Source: Antedon mediterranea
Taxonomy: Eukaryota; Echinodermata; Crinoidea; Comatulida; Antedonidae
Direction of reading: 5' to 3'
NCBI RefSeq assembly: GCF_964355755.1
Contig: NC_092679.1
Span: 7,624,001 to 7,688,000 of the forward strand
DNA length: 64,000 nt
Shown here piece by piece: positions 1-11,338 of the stretch; position 1 is the stretch's first letter, and each line of letters opens with the position of its first letter. Both the position numbers and the translations under genes were made by a program. The notes under the pieces were generated by a model. It made no database searches. It saw nothing but the letters and a program-made list of their open reading frames with translations, and was not told the origin of the DNA.

Positions 1-2012
1 TGCGAGGCAAGTCAGAAATTTATGCGAGGCATCGTTTTACCATCATCAAAAAATGCGAGGCATCATTTTATCATTTCTCAAAATTGCAAGGCAGGAAATC
101 ACCGAAATTGAAGTAGCCTAGTAGGCCTAGGCCCGCTAGGCTAGTTTCCTTTTGCACCTGCCTTGTAATTTAACCAAGGCTTTATCCTGAATACCACAGC
201 TTAGAATTAGTAGGCCTACTTTAATGAAGAAAAATCACATAAAAGTAACAATAAATCCATTAAATTGGTGATTTTACAGACGTTGTTTTTCTCGCATTTC
301 GCACACTCAATGTTCAATATTTTGGTTTCTATGGAACGCCAAAAGAGCAAAATTAATTAGAGGGCTAAAAACTCTGTGGAATCCATTTATATTTAACGCA
401 TTATTTGGTGAAAATCAAGTACAATTTCAATAGATTTTGTCACTGTCAGTAAGGAAAAATGTTACTGTTGATAATGTACACGGTTTCGTTAACCTTTTAA
501 AGAATAAAATAGAAAAATTCATCATAATATCCTTAGTAGGATGTCCTAGGTCTAGACTAGGTAGTGATGTTGATTTAGGATCGATTATTATTCTTTGAAA
601 ACAGAAAAGTATCAGCAGTAACATATTACAACATTTTTATTGACAAATTAACAAATATATTGAAATAAAACGTGTTTTTCACCAATAAATGCATGAGAAA
701 TTGACGCATTCCACTGAGTTTTAGTCCTCTATTATCGTTGCTCTTTTGGCGCTCCATAGAAACAAAAATATTGAACATTGAATAAGTGAAATTCGCGAAC
801 AGTGTGCGAGAAACACGCCTGTAAAATCATTAATTTAAGGATTTATTTGTTACTTTTTATGTGATTCTTTCATTAAAGTACTCATGAGGTATACTCCTAA
901 GGTGTGGTATTCACACGATAAAGTTAGTTATCAAATTTGGAGTAAAAATATAAGCGAAGGAAACTAGCGCCAGGTTTATTAGTACGTACATGGACAACAA
1001 TAAATAAAAATCGTTCGTAATATACCTAGCTTACTAAAACAGGAATAGTGTATCATTATTAAATATTACACCAATTATTATTTTATCAAAATTGATTAAA
1101 CTATTTTCTACATAGGCCTTTATCTAGGTTGGGGCTAAGCATATTAGCTAAAGTTTAATTTTAGGCCTAGTATTACAATTGTCGGACGTAAGTCTTTTTT
1201 CACACGCGCTCCAGAATTCTGTCGCAATTTTTTTCTTTGCGGCATGTTATTGGATTGGCATATCAGTTACCTTTTATTCACCGCCAGTTATTGAACTTGT
1301 CCTGGCAATCGCTGTTCACCTTATTTGCGAGAGAGGTACACGTGTTGTTCCTAGAGAATGGAATGTCAAAAATGTCTTTGGCACGCCGCTCAGAGAGAAG
1401 TCTGTGCGTTGCTGCTGAAACCACGTGCTATAGGAGGGGAATGCACCACAATCCTCTGAGCTGAGGGCTGAATCATTCCGCTACCTGCTAAATATTAAAG
1501 AGGGATTTTCCATCTCTCGGGTCTACCGGATCTAGGCGCAGGGGTGTGACAAAATATTATTTTCACTCTGCTATGTTCGAGAGACATGTGAGTGAACACG
1601 CTCGAAATGCCAACAAACATTGCAGTCATTTGATGAGTGTGTCGCTATAACAATTATTGTTTATCGAAAGTTGAAGACTGTCGTTCAGATTTTTGAACCG
1701 TAGTTTGGGCACTTTTGTAAAAGTAAAATTTGACACGATATGACTTGAATGAAAAAACAATCGTTACATAAAAATAAACAACATGATGAGTGTATACACG
1801 AATCTATTTAGATACGCTTGTATCGATTGATTATTAGGCCTATAATATAGCATAATAGCACGTTAAGATATGCCTCGCACCTTTTTGAAATTGTAAACTA
1901 TATGCCTCGCATGCTTCGCACTTTTGGAAATGATAAAATGATGCCTTGCACAAATATTTGGCATGCCGCGCATGCCTCGCTTGCCTCGCTGCCTCGCACT
2001 TTGTCAACACTC
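1..2012. mobile_element. Inverted-repeat element cut by window start (TGCGAGGCA ends)
   Basis: Bases 1-100 hold several copies of TGCGAGGCA, and 1870-2000 hold the reverse complement TGCCTCGCA many times, so the two ends are inverted repeats. The right end meets the 40-bp tandem array at 2012/2013. The left end lies before the window. No transposase is visible. An open frame at 1179-1418 has no recognisable domain. The element was probably nonautonomous; its superfamily is not identified. Confidence 0.6.
150..970. repeat. Imperfect long hairpin related to the 4511-10399 element arms
   Basis: Bases 150-420 and 700-970 are imperfect reverse complements. They share GCACCTGCCTTG, TTTTACAGACG and TTTCTATGGAACG(C)CAAAAG-type blocks. 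The same blocks recur at 4605-4870, 5030-5200, 8640-8780 and 23130-23460. This is probably a diverged copy of the long-TIR family nested in the element that starts before the window. Confidence 0.6.
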
Positions 2013-2057
2013 TCTAAGCCTAGTAACCCTGATAGTATCATGGTACAGTAGGTCTAA
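2013..2057. repeat. 40-bp tandem array, segment 1
   Basis: A little over one unit of the 40-bp repeat that begins GGTCTAAGCCTAGTAACCCT. It enters in phase at TCTAAGCC directly after the first element and is broken at GGTCTAA by the 2058-2984 insertion. Confidence 0.9.
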
Positions 2058-2984
2058 CGCCCGTATTCTTAAACCGGACTTTAGTCGTAGTTCGAAGTTC
2101 GACTTGGAAAAGTCGTAGTTCGAGCTATTACTTCAAATTCGATTCAAAAACGAAGTAGTCGAAGTTTGCAGTTCGACTTAATGAAGTCGAGCTTTTAGTC
2201 GAGTTGCACACGTCTGGGTAACAAAGGCTATACATTGGCCAATGACAAGAGAGTATTTGAGGAGCAGACGAAATTTTGCGCATTGATATCACTTTCCATT
2301 TCTTACAACACTTTTTACGCATCAGGACTATATACATGAAAAATAATTTTAATCGTTAATTATTAGAACAATATCAGTATTAATTTAACAGTGAAGTATA
2401 TTTGATTAACAACAAATAAAATCTTAAAAATATATTTAGGAACCATGGCGGTACGGTAACTTTTATATTTTCTAGGACCCCAACAAAGTATGATCGCCAC
2501 GAACCACGCACTTCATAGCGTGACAAGAAAGCGCTAGGCCCCCTAAACATTCCATCGCGTGGTGAATTGCCGCATCTCCCATTGTCGCTATGGCGTGACG
2601 TAGCTCAAGTCGGACTTGCGCGAAGAAAATAATGTAATTTGTATACAGTTGTAAATAAAGATGATTTTCATTATTATAATTTATACCAATGTATATTTAA
2701 TTAAGCTAATATAAATATAGATATTTCATTCTTCAATATCTGGCCAATATAACAACTCAATGACTGTTACGTTTTTTATAAACATCGTTTAAAAACCATT
2801 TAGTCGACCATTTAGTCTGCCCCCTCCAGGACTAAAAAAATTGATCAAAATCCGTCTCCATTTAGTCGAGGTTGGCCTGATTTAGTCGGTGATTTAGTTG
2901 AAGTTCGGTTTATGAATTAAAATGACGTCATTTTTTTAGTTTTAGCTCGAACTACGACTAAAGTCCGGTTTAAGAATACGGGCG
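2058..2984. mobile_element. Harbinger-like MITE, 927 bp, TAA target duplication
   Basis: The terminal inverted repeats are about 37 bp and begin CGCCCGTATTCTTAAACCGG. The element is flanked by TAA at 2055-2057 and 2985-2987, and the split unit is the 40-bp satellite, so the insertion boundaries are clear. A 3-bp TWA duplication is typical of PIF/Harbinger. The interior holds many ATTTAGTCG/CGACTAAA-like subterminal repeats and no transposase. A minus-strand frame at 2128-2337 lies inside it and is unlikely to be a gene. Confidence 0.85.
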
Positions 2985-3386
2985 TAAGCCTAGTAAGCCT
3001 GATAGTATCATGGTACAGTAGGTCTAAGCCTAGTAACCCTGATAGTATCATGGTACAGTAGGTCTAAGCCTAGTAACCCTGATAGTATCATGGTACAGTA
3101 GGTCTAAGCCTAGTAACCCTGATAGTATCATGGTACAGTAGGTCTAAGCCTAGTAACCCTGATAGTATCATGGTACAGTAGGTCTAAGCCTAGTAACCCT
3201 GATAGTATCATGGTACAGTAGGTCTAAGCCTAGTAACCCTGATAGTATCATGGTACAGTAGGTCTAAGCCTAGTAACCCTGATAGTATCATGGTACAGTA
3301 GGTCTAAGCCTAGTAACCCTGATAGTATCATGGTACAGTAGGTCTAAGCCTAGTAACCCTGATAGTATCATGGTACAGTAGGTCTA
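2985..3386. repeat. 40-bp tandem array, segment 2 (about 10 copies)
   Basis: Ten nearly identical 40-bp units. The first unit after the MITE carries AAGCCT in place of AACCCT (G at 2997); the rest are homogeneous, implying recent homogenisation. The array stops in the middle of GGTCTA, where the next element begins. Confidence 0.97.
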
Positions 3387-4464
3387 CAGTGGCGGATCTA
3401 GGATCTGACGAGGGGGGGTGGCCACGAAAGTGGCAAAGGAGGTGCGTAGCACCGAGCGGGGGAGGGCTTGCGAGTTTCCGAAAATTTTTGAAAAAATAGA
3501 TGCTTACACACTGTTTAATAGGCTAGACAAACTGTTTCCATCACACTTAATAACAAATATTACATAATGTAAATTTAAATACATCCTTCCTAAATACTGT
3601 ACGGATCTTTTTCGACGAACTAATAATAAACTTTGATCGGAAAACCTTCAAACAAAATGAACATTTGGTTGCGGTACTCCGAAAATGCCTCGATAGAGTG
3701 CATGTGTTGTGTACCGTGTTTTGGTGGTCTGTTAACCTCAGAGATATATACCCTACAGCCGGGTGAATAACTCAATGTAATTTGGTATACAATGATCGCA
3801 GTAATCGCCGTGTCTATAACACAAATCAAAAAACGCCAAATACGCCACATACTTTTTTCGGCCGTCCCGTGTACATACAAGACATTTCATGTTTATTTTA
3901 TGCCTATAAAATAATAAAAGAACACCATGTTTCTCGTTTATTTTTATCGTTTATACTGCATACCATAATATTATACAAAAAACTTTCATGCGCGAGAAAA
4001 AAGTTCCCGATATTACACTCCACTCAGGGGTGTAAATATACCACGCTAACGCTTGTGCACACACGGACCAGGCAATGGAAAATGGTGTATTTTGGAGAGT
4101 GATGACGTCAGCATTCACACGAGGAGCGAGCTTGACAACGTGACGCTGGTAGTTTTAGGAGTGCGTGTGTTTTGAAAATGGGTATTTTCCGAAGATTGTA
4201 AATCGTGTTTTCTTTTTAAACTCTTGAATTCATAATAGTAATTGAGCTCTTAGCTCTTTCACTGTGTAGGCCTATTTACACAGAACTATTAATGCTAACC
4301 CTAGCTCTAGTAGGGCCTAGCTAGCTAGGCCTACTCTTCTTAATTAAAAGATTAATCCACGTCTAGTGACGGTCAATCGCGATTAGGTTGCATCTTTTTT
4401 TTTTTTTTTTAGAATTAAGGGGGGTGGCTAGCCACCCTATTCACCCCCCCTAGATCCGCCACTG
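3387..4464. mobile_element. hAT-like nonautonomous element, 1078 bp
   Basis: The ends are inverted: CAGTGGCGGATCTAGG on the left and CCTAGATCCGCCACTG on the right, followed inward by G-rich and C-rich stretches. GTCTA flanks both sides (3382-3386 and 4465-4469); a 6-bp GGTCTA reading is equally possible because one G is ambiguous. CAG-type ends with a short duplication suggest hAT, but with a duplication shorter than the usual 8 bp. Overlapping open frames at 3620-3880 (minus) and 3782-4102 (plus) show no known domain. Confidence 0.7.
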
Positions 4465-4510
4465 GTCTAAGCCTAGTAACCCTGATAGTATCATGGTACA
4501 GTAGGTCTAA
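4465..4510. repeat. 40-bp tandem array, segment 3
   Basis: Just over one 40-bp unit between two transposons, ending GTAGGTCTAA. The last ten bases are repeated at 10400-10409 on the far side of the next element. Confidence 0.95.
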
Positions 4511-5862
4511 GGGTGTCACGAAAGCTCAGACCACGAAAGCTCAGACCCCCTAAGACCTAAGATCACGAAAGCTAAGACCCAACACCTAAGATTACAAATA
4601 TTTATCTTTCGCACCTGCCTTGTATTTTAACTCCCAACATTTATTCTGAATACCACACCTTAGAATTGGCACTTTCATGAAAAAGAATCACATAAAAAGT
4701 AACAAATACATTTTTAAATTGATGATTTTACAGACGTTTTTCTCGCACACAAAATGACTAGCCTACAGTACAGTAGGCCTACCCCATGGGCCATGTTCAA
4801 TGTTTTTGTTTCTATGGAACGTCAAAAGAGCAAAAATTATATAGAGGGCTGAAAACTCTGTGGAGTCCATCTACAGTGTGGATGGAACAATGTAAAATTA
4901 AAATTGTAATGATAATAGTATAATCATGCAAGTACGAAGAAATAAATACTGGCAAATAAATTTTAATTTAAAAATCATGATAAGTTTTTTTGTTTCGTTT
5001 TCTTTCTGTTTTTATACTTGTACTATTATTGTTGCTCTTTTGGCGCTCCATAGAAACAAAAACATTGAGCATGGTGGGAGCTCGAGGAGTTACATTGTCA
5101 TTACAGCAGTATACAAAGAAACACATCTGTAAAATCATCAATTTAAAGGATTTATTTATTTGTTATTATGTGTTTCTCCTTCTGAAAGTACTTATAATAG
5201 TCCAGTCCCTAAGGGGAGAAAAAGGGGTGGGATGTTACCAGACTGGATACAAATTTTTCAGTATAGCAGTTTGGTAGAGTATAGTGTGGAGATGCCAAAA
5301 CAAAGTTACTGGAAATCTGATTTGACCTCTGTGACCTCTGACCTCAATTTTTATATTTTTCTATTATATAACTAAAAATCGCCATATCTTGACAACGCAG
5401 GGACATTTTACATTTATTTTTTTTTCAAAATGCTTGGAAGATATATATTTATATTCGCTATAATGAAAATAATTGTACAAAAATGGCCGCAAAGGCTTTA
5501 TTTTTCAGTTTGACCTTTGACCTTGATTGCCTAATATCTCAATAACACGCAATTTCAGAGATTTGAGAATGGGCTCAAAATGTTAAGAAAATAAATCTAA
5601 TATTTAGTCTAATAGAAACTTTTTTCAAAAAATTACCATAAATCAAGCTTTTTTGACCCTTGACCTCTAATGTTTGAATATGTCAATATCTCGGTAACTA
5701 TTTGTCCTAAAAAGTTCAGTTTGGTGTCAAATTGTTTAGAATATACACATTTATATTTGCTCTAACAAAATATTTTGTCAGAATTCAATTGGAAATGTCA
5801 TTTTGAGCTAAGACCCATCGTTTTGCATATATTTAGCAATTAATAATCTAAAAAAAGAGATC

Positions 5863-6119
5863 GAGAGAGGGGAGGGGGTTGGGGTGGATGGAGAGACACA
5901 TATTTTTGTTACATGTTACACAAATGTTAAACTCTGTCTACACTATAACATTTTTATGCAACAAAAAAATGTGATGTGCCCATATATGGACACGATGAAT
6001 GACATATCACTACCATATTTGGGCACATCACACCTTTTTTGTTAAACTAGTTTATAGTGTAGACAAACATGTAAAAAATATGTGTCTCTCCATCACCCCA
6101 ACCACCTCCCCCTCTCTCG
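5863..6119. mobile_element. Foldback MITE, about 257 bp
   Basis: The left arm GAGAGAGGGGAGGGGGTTGG and the right arm ending CCACCTCCCCCTCTCTC are inverted repeats. Further matching blocks lie inward: ATGGAGAGACACATATTTTT, GTCTACACTATAA and GTGATGTGCCCATAT, each with its reverse complement. The whole unit folds into a single hairpin. No coding potential. Confidence 0.7.
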
Positions 6120-7299
6120 CTTTTCCAATGCTACTGCATGCATCTATACACATCAAGATGACCGGAATTGTACTGGAAAGTTTTTAGCTACATTTGAAAA
6201 TAAGTCCCAGAGGATGGGTGTATTGTAATGTTATCAGAATTATGGCAATTGTTTGTAATGGGAAAGTTTTAAAACTACATTTTAAATATTTGCTAATAAT
6301 ATCACATGCTATTAAAGATATACTTATTTTCCCCCTGACAAAAGTAATTTTGACAAATATTTTTGTTGAATATGCAATTTTAATGTCACACATAATAGTT
6401 TCACCAAAATTGGATTGAAAAAAAATGATATAGTGCATACCCAAAAAAACTGTAATTCAAAGCAAAAAATAGGCTGGAAGTCATTTTGTCTTTAAAGTGA
6501 TATTTACTCTATTTTTTAGATTAGCTCTTTGATTAAACACCTCTTCCAATGCAGTGAAGATCTTAAGTGTCGCCTTGTCTTACTAATCTTCCTTTAACTT
6601 CTCTTTGAACGATCGTAATCAATATTTGTTGAGGTATAATATTTCCCTCTAATATGGTAATGCCTGTTTTATTGAGTCAAATGCTTTCTGATAATCTCTA
6701 AATCAAAGATTTGGTGATATTCATTTCCTTTTTATTTTAGTTGATTGACAAACTGTATAAGATGGTCCTACTGTATAAAGCCTTATATATTGGTTTATTT
6801 ACTTCTAGTCGGTCTCTGATTTTGTTTTTTGATTACTTTTGTAAATTATTTGTGTACATGTGATAATGTTCGTTTGGTCGGTAATGGTTGATGTCAGTTT
6901 TGTCATGTTTTTGTGGATTAAAGTATAATTATCATTGCTTCTCTTAATTTCTTCTGGTTTCAAAGATTTTGTTGTATAGTGTTATGAGCTGGATGTGTTA
7001 TTGCCTCATCAAGCCAAGATGGTAATTTTGACTGCTCACTGGTTTGTTTTCCTTTTATATTCCACTACAGTATGTTCTTGAAAAGAAATTAGCTTTGTAA
7101 TTAATTTGTCTTTGATCCTTTTCAGATTTCTAATATTTTAAACATGTTTTTCTTTTCTTCGCTTTTTCCTCACTGTTTCAAACATTTTATTTTTTCAGCA
7201 TACTTCAAGCAATTAATTGATAATTAGGTCATATGTTTTATGAGTATCAAATCGCATTGGTTAATTCTTCTTTTCTTTCTGTGTATTGTTCCTTTGACT

Positions 7300-7825
7300 A
7301 ATTCTAAAAAAATAAAAAATAAAAGATTTCGAAAAAAGGTGGCTAATTTTGAAGTATCATAATAATTATTAACTTTCACCAAAAATTTTTCGAAAAAAAA
7401 AATCATTTAACTGAAATACAGACGTTTTTTTGTTAAAAAAATAACTTTGACTTCCAGTCAAAGTTTTTGATCAAAACATATCCCATAATGAAACGCGCTT
7501 GTTTGGCTACTCTGTATGCATAATCATAAAACTTCCTTATGATCTGTGTGAAAATACCTTCTCAACCGTGACGAGTTGTAAACAATCCTAATTAGCATAT
7601 GCATAATGCATACTCATGGTTTGAAATCTTTGTTTAATTTCGCTCCCGACGATTTTCCAGATAAAATGTAATCAAACTAATTTACCTGTTAATTACATAA
7701 ACTAGTTGTTTTAGCTTGAATTTTCGACTTAAAGTGAATAACTTTAATATTACTTTGATATGGCCACTTTAAATTTAGAATATTTTGACCTTCATTTTTT
7801 TGTGTTTCAAGGGACAATACATCAT
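7300..7825. mobile_element. Degenerate TTAA-type MITE, copy 1
   Basis: Reverse-complement relative of 28581-28972. Shared blocks include ATTTAACTGAAATACAGACG, TTTGGCTACTCTGTATGCAT and the end GGGACAATACATC followed by ATTAA. The left boundary is eroded and could not be placed precisely. Confidence 0.6.
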
Positions 7826-8888
7826 TAAGATCCTGATTTTCTTTCTTTTTTTTAAATGTTATTTAACTTTTAAGTTTATCTAATTTTTTGTTGATATTAA
7901 GTGTTGCTCTTACGGTGTAGGCCTACCATGCGATGGAATTATATATTGAAATTAAATTAAACATTAAGTTTTAAGAAAATTGTAAAAGGTTAAATAGGAT
8001 ATTGAATGTAGTTCTGGTCCATTAAATCTATATTTTAGGTATATTATTATAAGTATGACACACGCACGCTTAACAGTATATCCTGGTCATACCTCAAACT
8101 GGCATTTCCAGTAAAAATATGATAACATCTTCTATTAGAGCTAATATAAATGTTTACATTTTGAACATTTTGACACCAAGTTGAACTTTTTATGACATTT
8201 GGTTACAGAGATACAGACATATTTAAACATTAAAGGTCAAAGGTCAGTAAATGACATTTCCTGTGGATTTGGAAGAACATGTTTAATTAGAGTATATATA
8301 AATATGTATGCTCTTAACAATTTGAAACAAATTTCAAGAAATTTTGACCAGTAGTTATTGAGATATAGTAAGCCGAGGTCAAAGGTCAAAACATTGAGAA
8401 ATTACATTTCCGGTCGTTTTTTTTTAAAAAGTTCTATTAGAGCGAATATAAATATGTACCCTCTGATCTATTTGTCACCAATATCATTTCAATTGTCAAA
8501 CCCGTTGCAGAGATATGGCTGTTTAAGATAGAAATATAAAAATTGAGGTCAGAGGTCACAGAGGTCAAATCAGATTTCCAGTAACTTTGTTTTGGTATCT
8601 CCATATCATGTTCTATCAACATGCCAAAGGGCACACTTGTATCCACTATGGTAACATCATTTCCCCTTAGGGACTGGACTATAAGTCCTAATTTTAAAGT
8701 GTGGTGTTCAGGATAAAGTTAGTCAACAAATTTGGAGTCAAAATACAAGAAAGGCAGGTGCGTAAGAAAAACATCCTCTGAACCAACACAATGGAGTAAA
8801 TATATACCAACAAACAACCCATCAAGTTTGTTTGTTGTAAAGAAAAAATATACATTTACTCAACGGGCGAAAATAATGTGAGTTTATC

Positions 8889-10192
8889 CATGGATTAAAG
8901 AATAGAAGGATATGCATCGACGTGAGATCAAGGGTTCCTTGACTCTCGCCGACAGACCGCGGACCGCCCACAATGTTACAGTTTAATTAACCGCATGGTA
9001 ACAACGAAACGGTCGCGTGCCTAATATATTGTTTACTGCACATGTGCAACGACATTTAACCTTGTTGGCTACTACGCTTCTTTCGCGCGTTCTTTGGTGG
9101 CATGATGTTTGTAGATGGTCAACTATTGACTATGTTGGTTTCTGCCGCGATTGATCTACGCTAATGATTTTTTTATGATGATTAAAGTAGCATTTTATGA
9201 CCTGTAGTAGCCCTACATCTGAGACAATAACTATTAGTTGTCTCATTTGTTGTAAAATTACAAAATCAGCAAGAATGCTAGCCTAGCTAGGCCCAGGCCT
9301 TGTACTAACTAGGCTAAACTGGGCTAGTAAACCCTATGATTTGCCGACATTGATACTGCCTAGGTAGGCCTAGGCTAATCTTAAATACTCACCGTTGTCT
9401 TACTTCTTGTGTGAATAATAATAATAGGTAGGCCTACTTCGTTTGTTCGTGATCAAGTTTGCCCTGCGTGTACTTTTCAAAACGACCGCTAGGTAACGAA
9501 TCGCAACTATACATAGCCAGCCAATCCCGGATCAGGGATCGCTGTTTTCATTCAATTAGGCCCGGTGATTGGATGTGATGTGGATGACATAACCACTAGC
9601 CAATCACCAGGCACTACAGTTTAAATATAATCACATCGATAATTAAGGAGATTTATGAAGAAACCACTGCTTAGCCATATATTAAAAAACACGATTGTTG
9701 TATGTCTGAACACCGGCCACGCTAACAACATACATGGTCAAATGCATAATTTAATATTCTATAGATTAACGCAATTTTTAATGACAGAAGATGGCAGGCA
9801 AATAATGATAATTCAAATATAAAAATGGCATATTTTATTAATATTACCAACTACCTAAAATTACCAGTCGTAAGAAAGTGAACTTTTCGTAGTCCGATTG
9901 TGATGAAACTAAAACAGAATTATTCAGCAATATATGTTTGTTATCAATTAATCATCGACGCAGACATGTCAATAGAACATTCAGACTGCGCATACGATTT
10001 CTACATGGTTACGTTTTGGTCTCAAAAAATGTAACAGTTGATTCGCAGCGTTTTACAGAGGGCCGCGGTTAGAGACACGGAGTTCAATGAACGTGTTTGT
10101 TTGATTGGCAGCAGTGCTTTAGTATAGGCAAGCGCGTTGTAAAATCGTTTGATGTCACCGTCGATGCATATCCTTCTATTCTTTAATCCATG
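8889..10192. mobile_element. Nested 1304-bp TIR element with 7-bp target duplication
   Basis: The TIRs are 34 bp and identical, starting CATGGATTAAAGAATAGAAG and running through GGATATGCATCGACG. GTTTATC flanks both sides (8882-8888, 10193-10199). The related copy at 22809-23500 has the uninterrupted site, GATAAACTCAC on that strand, so the empty site is visible in the same window. The interior is richer in CpG than its surroundings. No transposase frame seen; superfamily not assigned. Confidence 0.8.
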
Positions 10193-10399
10193 GTTTATCT
10201 ATGTTTTGCGGTAGTATTAAATTATATTTATGGTAATAAATGAAACCTACTGTGTTTAAAATTATGTATGGATAAACAAGTATTGTTTTTAAGCTGTAGT
10301 ATATCTTAGTATTTGTAATCTTAGGTGTTGGGTCTTAGCTTTCGTGATCTTAGGTCTTAGGGGGTCTGAGCTTTCGTGGTCTGAGCTTTCGTGACACCC

Positions 10400-10577
10400 G
10401 TAGGTCTAAGCCTAGTAAGCCTGATAGTATCATGGTACAGTAGGTCTAAGCCTAGTAACCCTGATAGTATCATGGTACAGTAGGTCTAAGCCTAGTAACC
10501 CTGATAGTATCATGGTACAGTAGGTCTAAGCCTAGTAACCCTGATAGTATCATGGTACAGTAGGTCTAAGCCTAGTA
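10400..10577. repeat. 40-bp tandem array, segment 4
   Basis: About 4.4 copies of the 40-bp unit, ending in unique sequence after CCTAGTAAT. The first unit here again carries the AAGCCT variant (G at 10419), as does the first unit after the 2058-2984 MITE. Confidence 0.95.
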
Positions 10578-10969
10578 ATACCAATAGTAATTGTCATAAA
10601 GAGTACACTAGTGACTACCAGGTTGTACATGTGAAGTGATGAAATTTGTGACTATGAGTTGAGTTTGCAGTATTTAAGCTTACCATCTGAGCAAAAAGTC
10701 AACCGATAGACTACTTTAGACTAAAGATTTGATTTAAAGACTGGCTTAGCACATATACAGATGACGAAAACAAATTTTTCAAAAAACAGATGTTAAAATA
10801 AATGATGTAGTTGGTGGCTTTGTGTGTAACCTTCATCTCAAAGATGAAAGTCGCCATATGTGGTAGGTTCATGTGCAATGTAGAGCTTGCTTTATAGTAG
10901 GAAGAACATGGGCTTCTAATCACTCGACATCGCTGTTGTATACACACTGTGGTTGGTTAACAAAGTCAC
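10578..10969. other. Unannotated stretch
   Basis: Single-copy-looking AT-rich sequence. I see no gene, RNA or repeat I can support here. A minus-strand frame at 10711-10947 has no recognisable content. Confidence 0.5.
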
Positions 10970-11338
10970 TGTTTACACTCACATGTGTACACTGTTTACA
11001 CTCACATGTGTACACTGTTTACACTCACATGTGTACACTGTTTACACTCACATGTGTACACTGTTTACACTCACATGTCTACACTGTTTACACTCACATG
11101 TGTACACTGTTTACACTCACATGTGTACACTGTTTACACTCACATGTGTACACTGTTTACACTCACATGTGTACACTGTTTACACTCACATGTGTACACT
11201 GTTTACACTCACATGTGTACACTGTTTACACTCACATGTGTACACTGTTTACACTCACATGTGTACACTGTTTACACTCACATGTGTACACTGTTTACAC
11301 TCACATGTGTACACTGTTTACACTCACATGTGTACACT
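10970..11338. repeat. 23-bp minisatellite, 16 copies
   Basis: The unit is 23 bp and begins TGTTTACACTCACATGTG. It is repeated 16 times with almost no change; one copy reads CATGTCTAC. Because 23 is not a multiple of three and the unit has no stop in any + frame, all three forward frames stay open, producing frames of 132-191 codons that are artefacts. Each unit contains TGTTTAC and the palindrome CACATGTG. Confidence 0.97.

Larger units (their letters stand above)
5196..8690. repeat. Long imperfect inverted repeat inside the Mutator-like element
   Basis: The arm at about 5196-5800 (AGTCCAGTCCCTAAGGGG, then GACCTCTGTGACCTCTGACC) is mirrored at about 8040-8690 (GAGGTCAGAGGTCACAGAGG, then CCCCTTAGGGACTGGACT). 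Each arm also contains degenerate direct repeats of roughly 170-180 bp marked by TGACC(T/C)(T/C)TGACCT and ATATCTC(G/A)(G/A)TAAC. Frames at 5160-5375 and 8437-8646 translate the same arm from opposite sides and are not genes. Confidence 0.7.
4511..10399. mobile_element. Mutator-like long-TIR element, 5.9 kb, nonautonomous
   Basis: The ends are exact inverted repeats of roughly 90 bp. They start GGGTGTCACGAAAGCTCAGA and contain four ACGAAAGCT(C/A)AGA-like direct repeats. The flanking 10-bp duplication GTAGGTCTAA (4501-4510, 10400-10409) suits a MULE (usual range 8-11 bp). Imperfect inverted arms continue far inward. No frame in it encodes a recognisable transposase, so it depends on another copy. 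It is loaded with nested elements at 5863-6119, 7300-7825 and 8889-10192. The MULE assignment rests on the duplication length and long TIRs, not on a protein. Confidence 0.75.

Noticed and set aside
1179-1418. 79-codon + frame inside the first element
   Set aside because: No ATG at the start, no transposase or other motif recognised; lies inside a repeat element.
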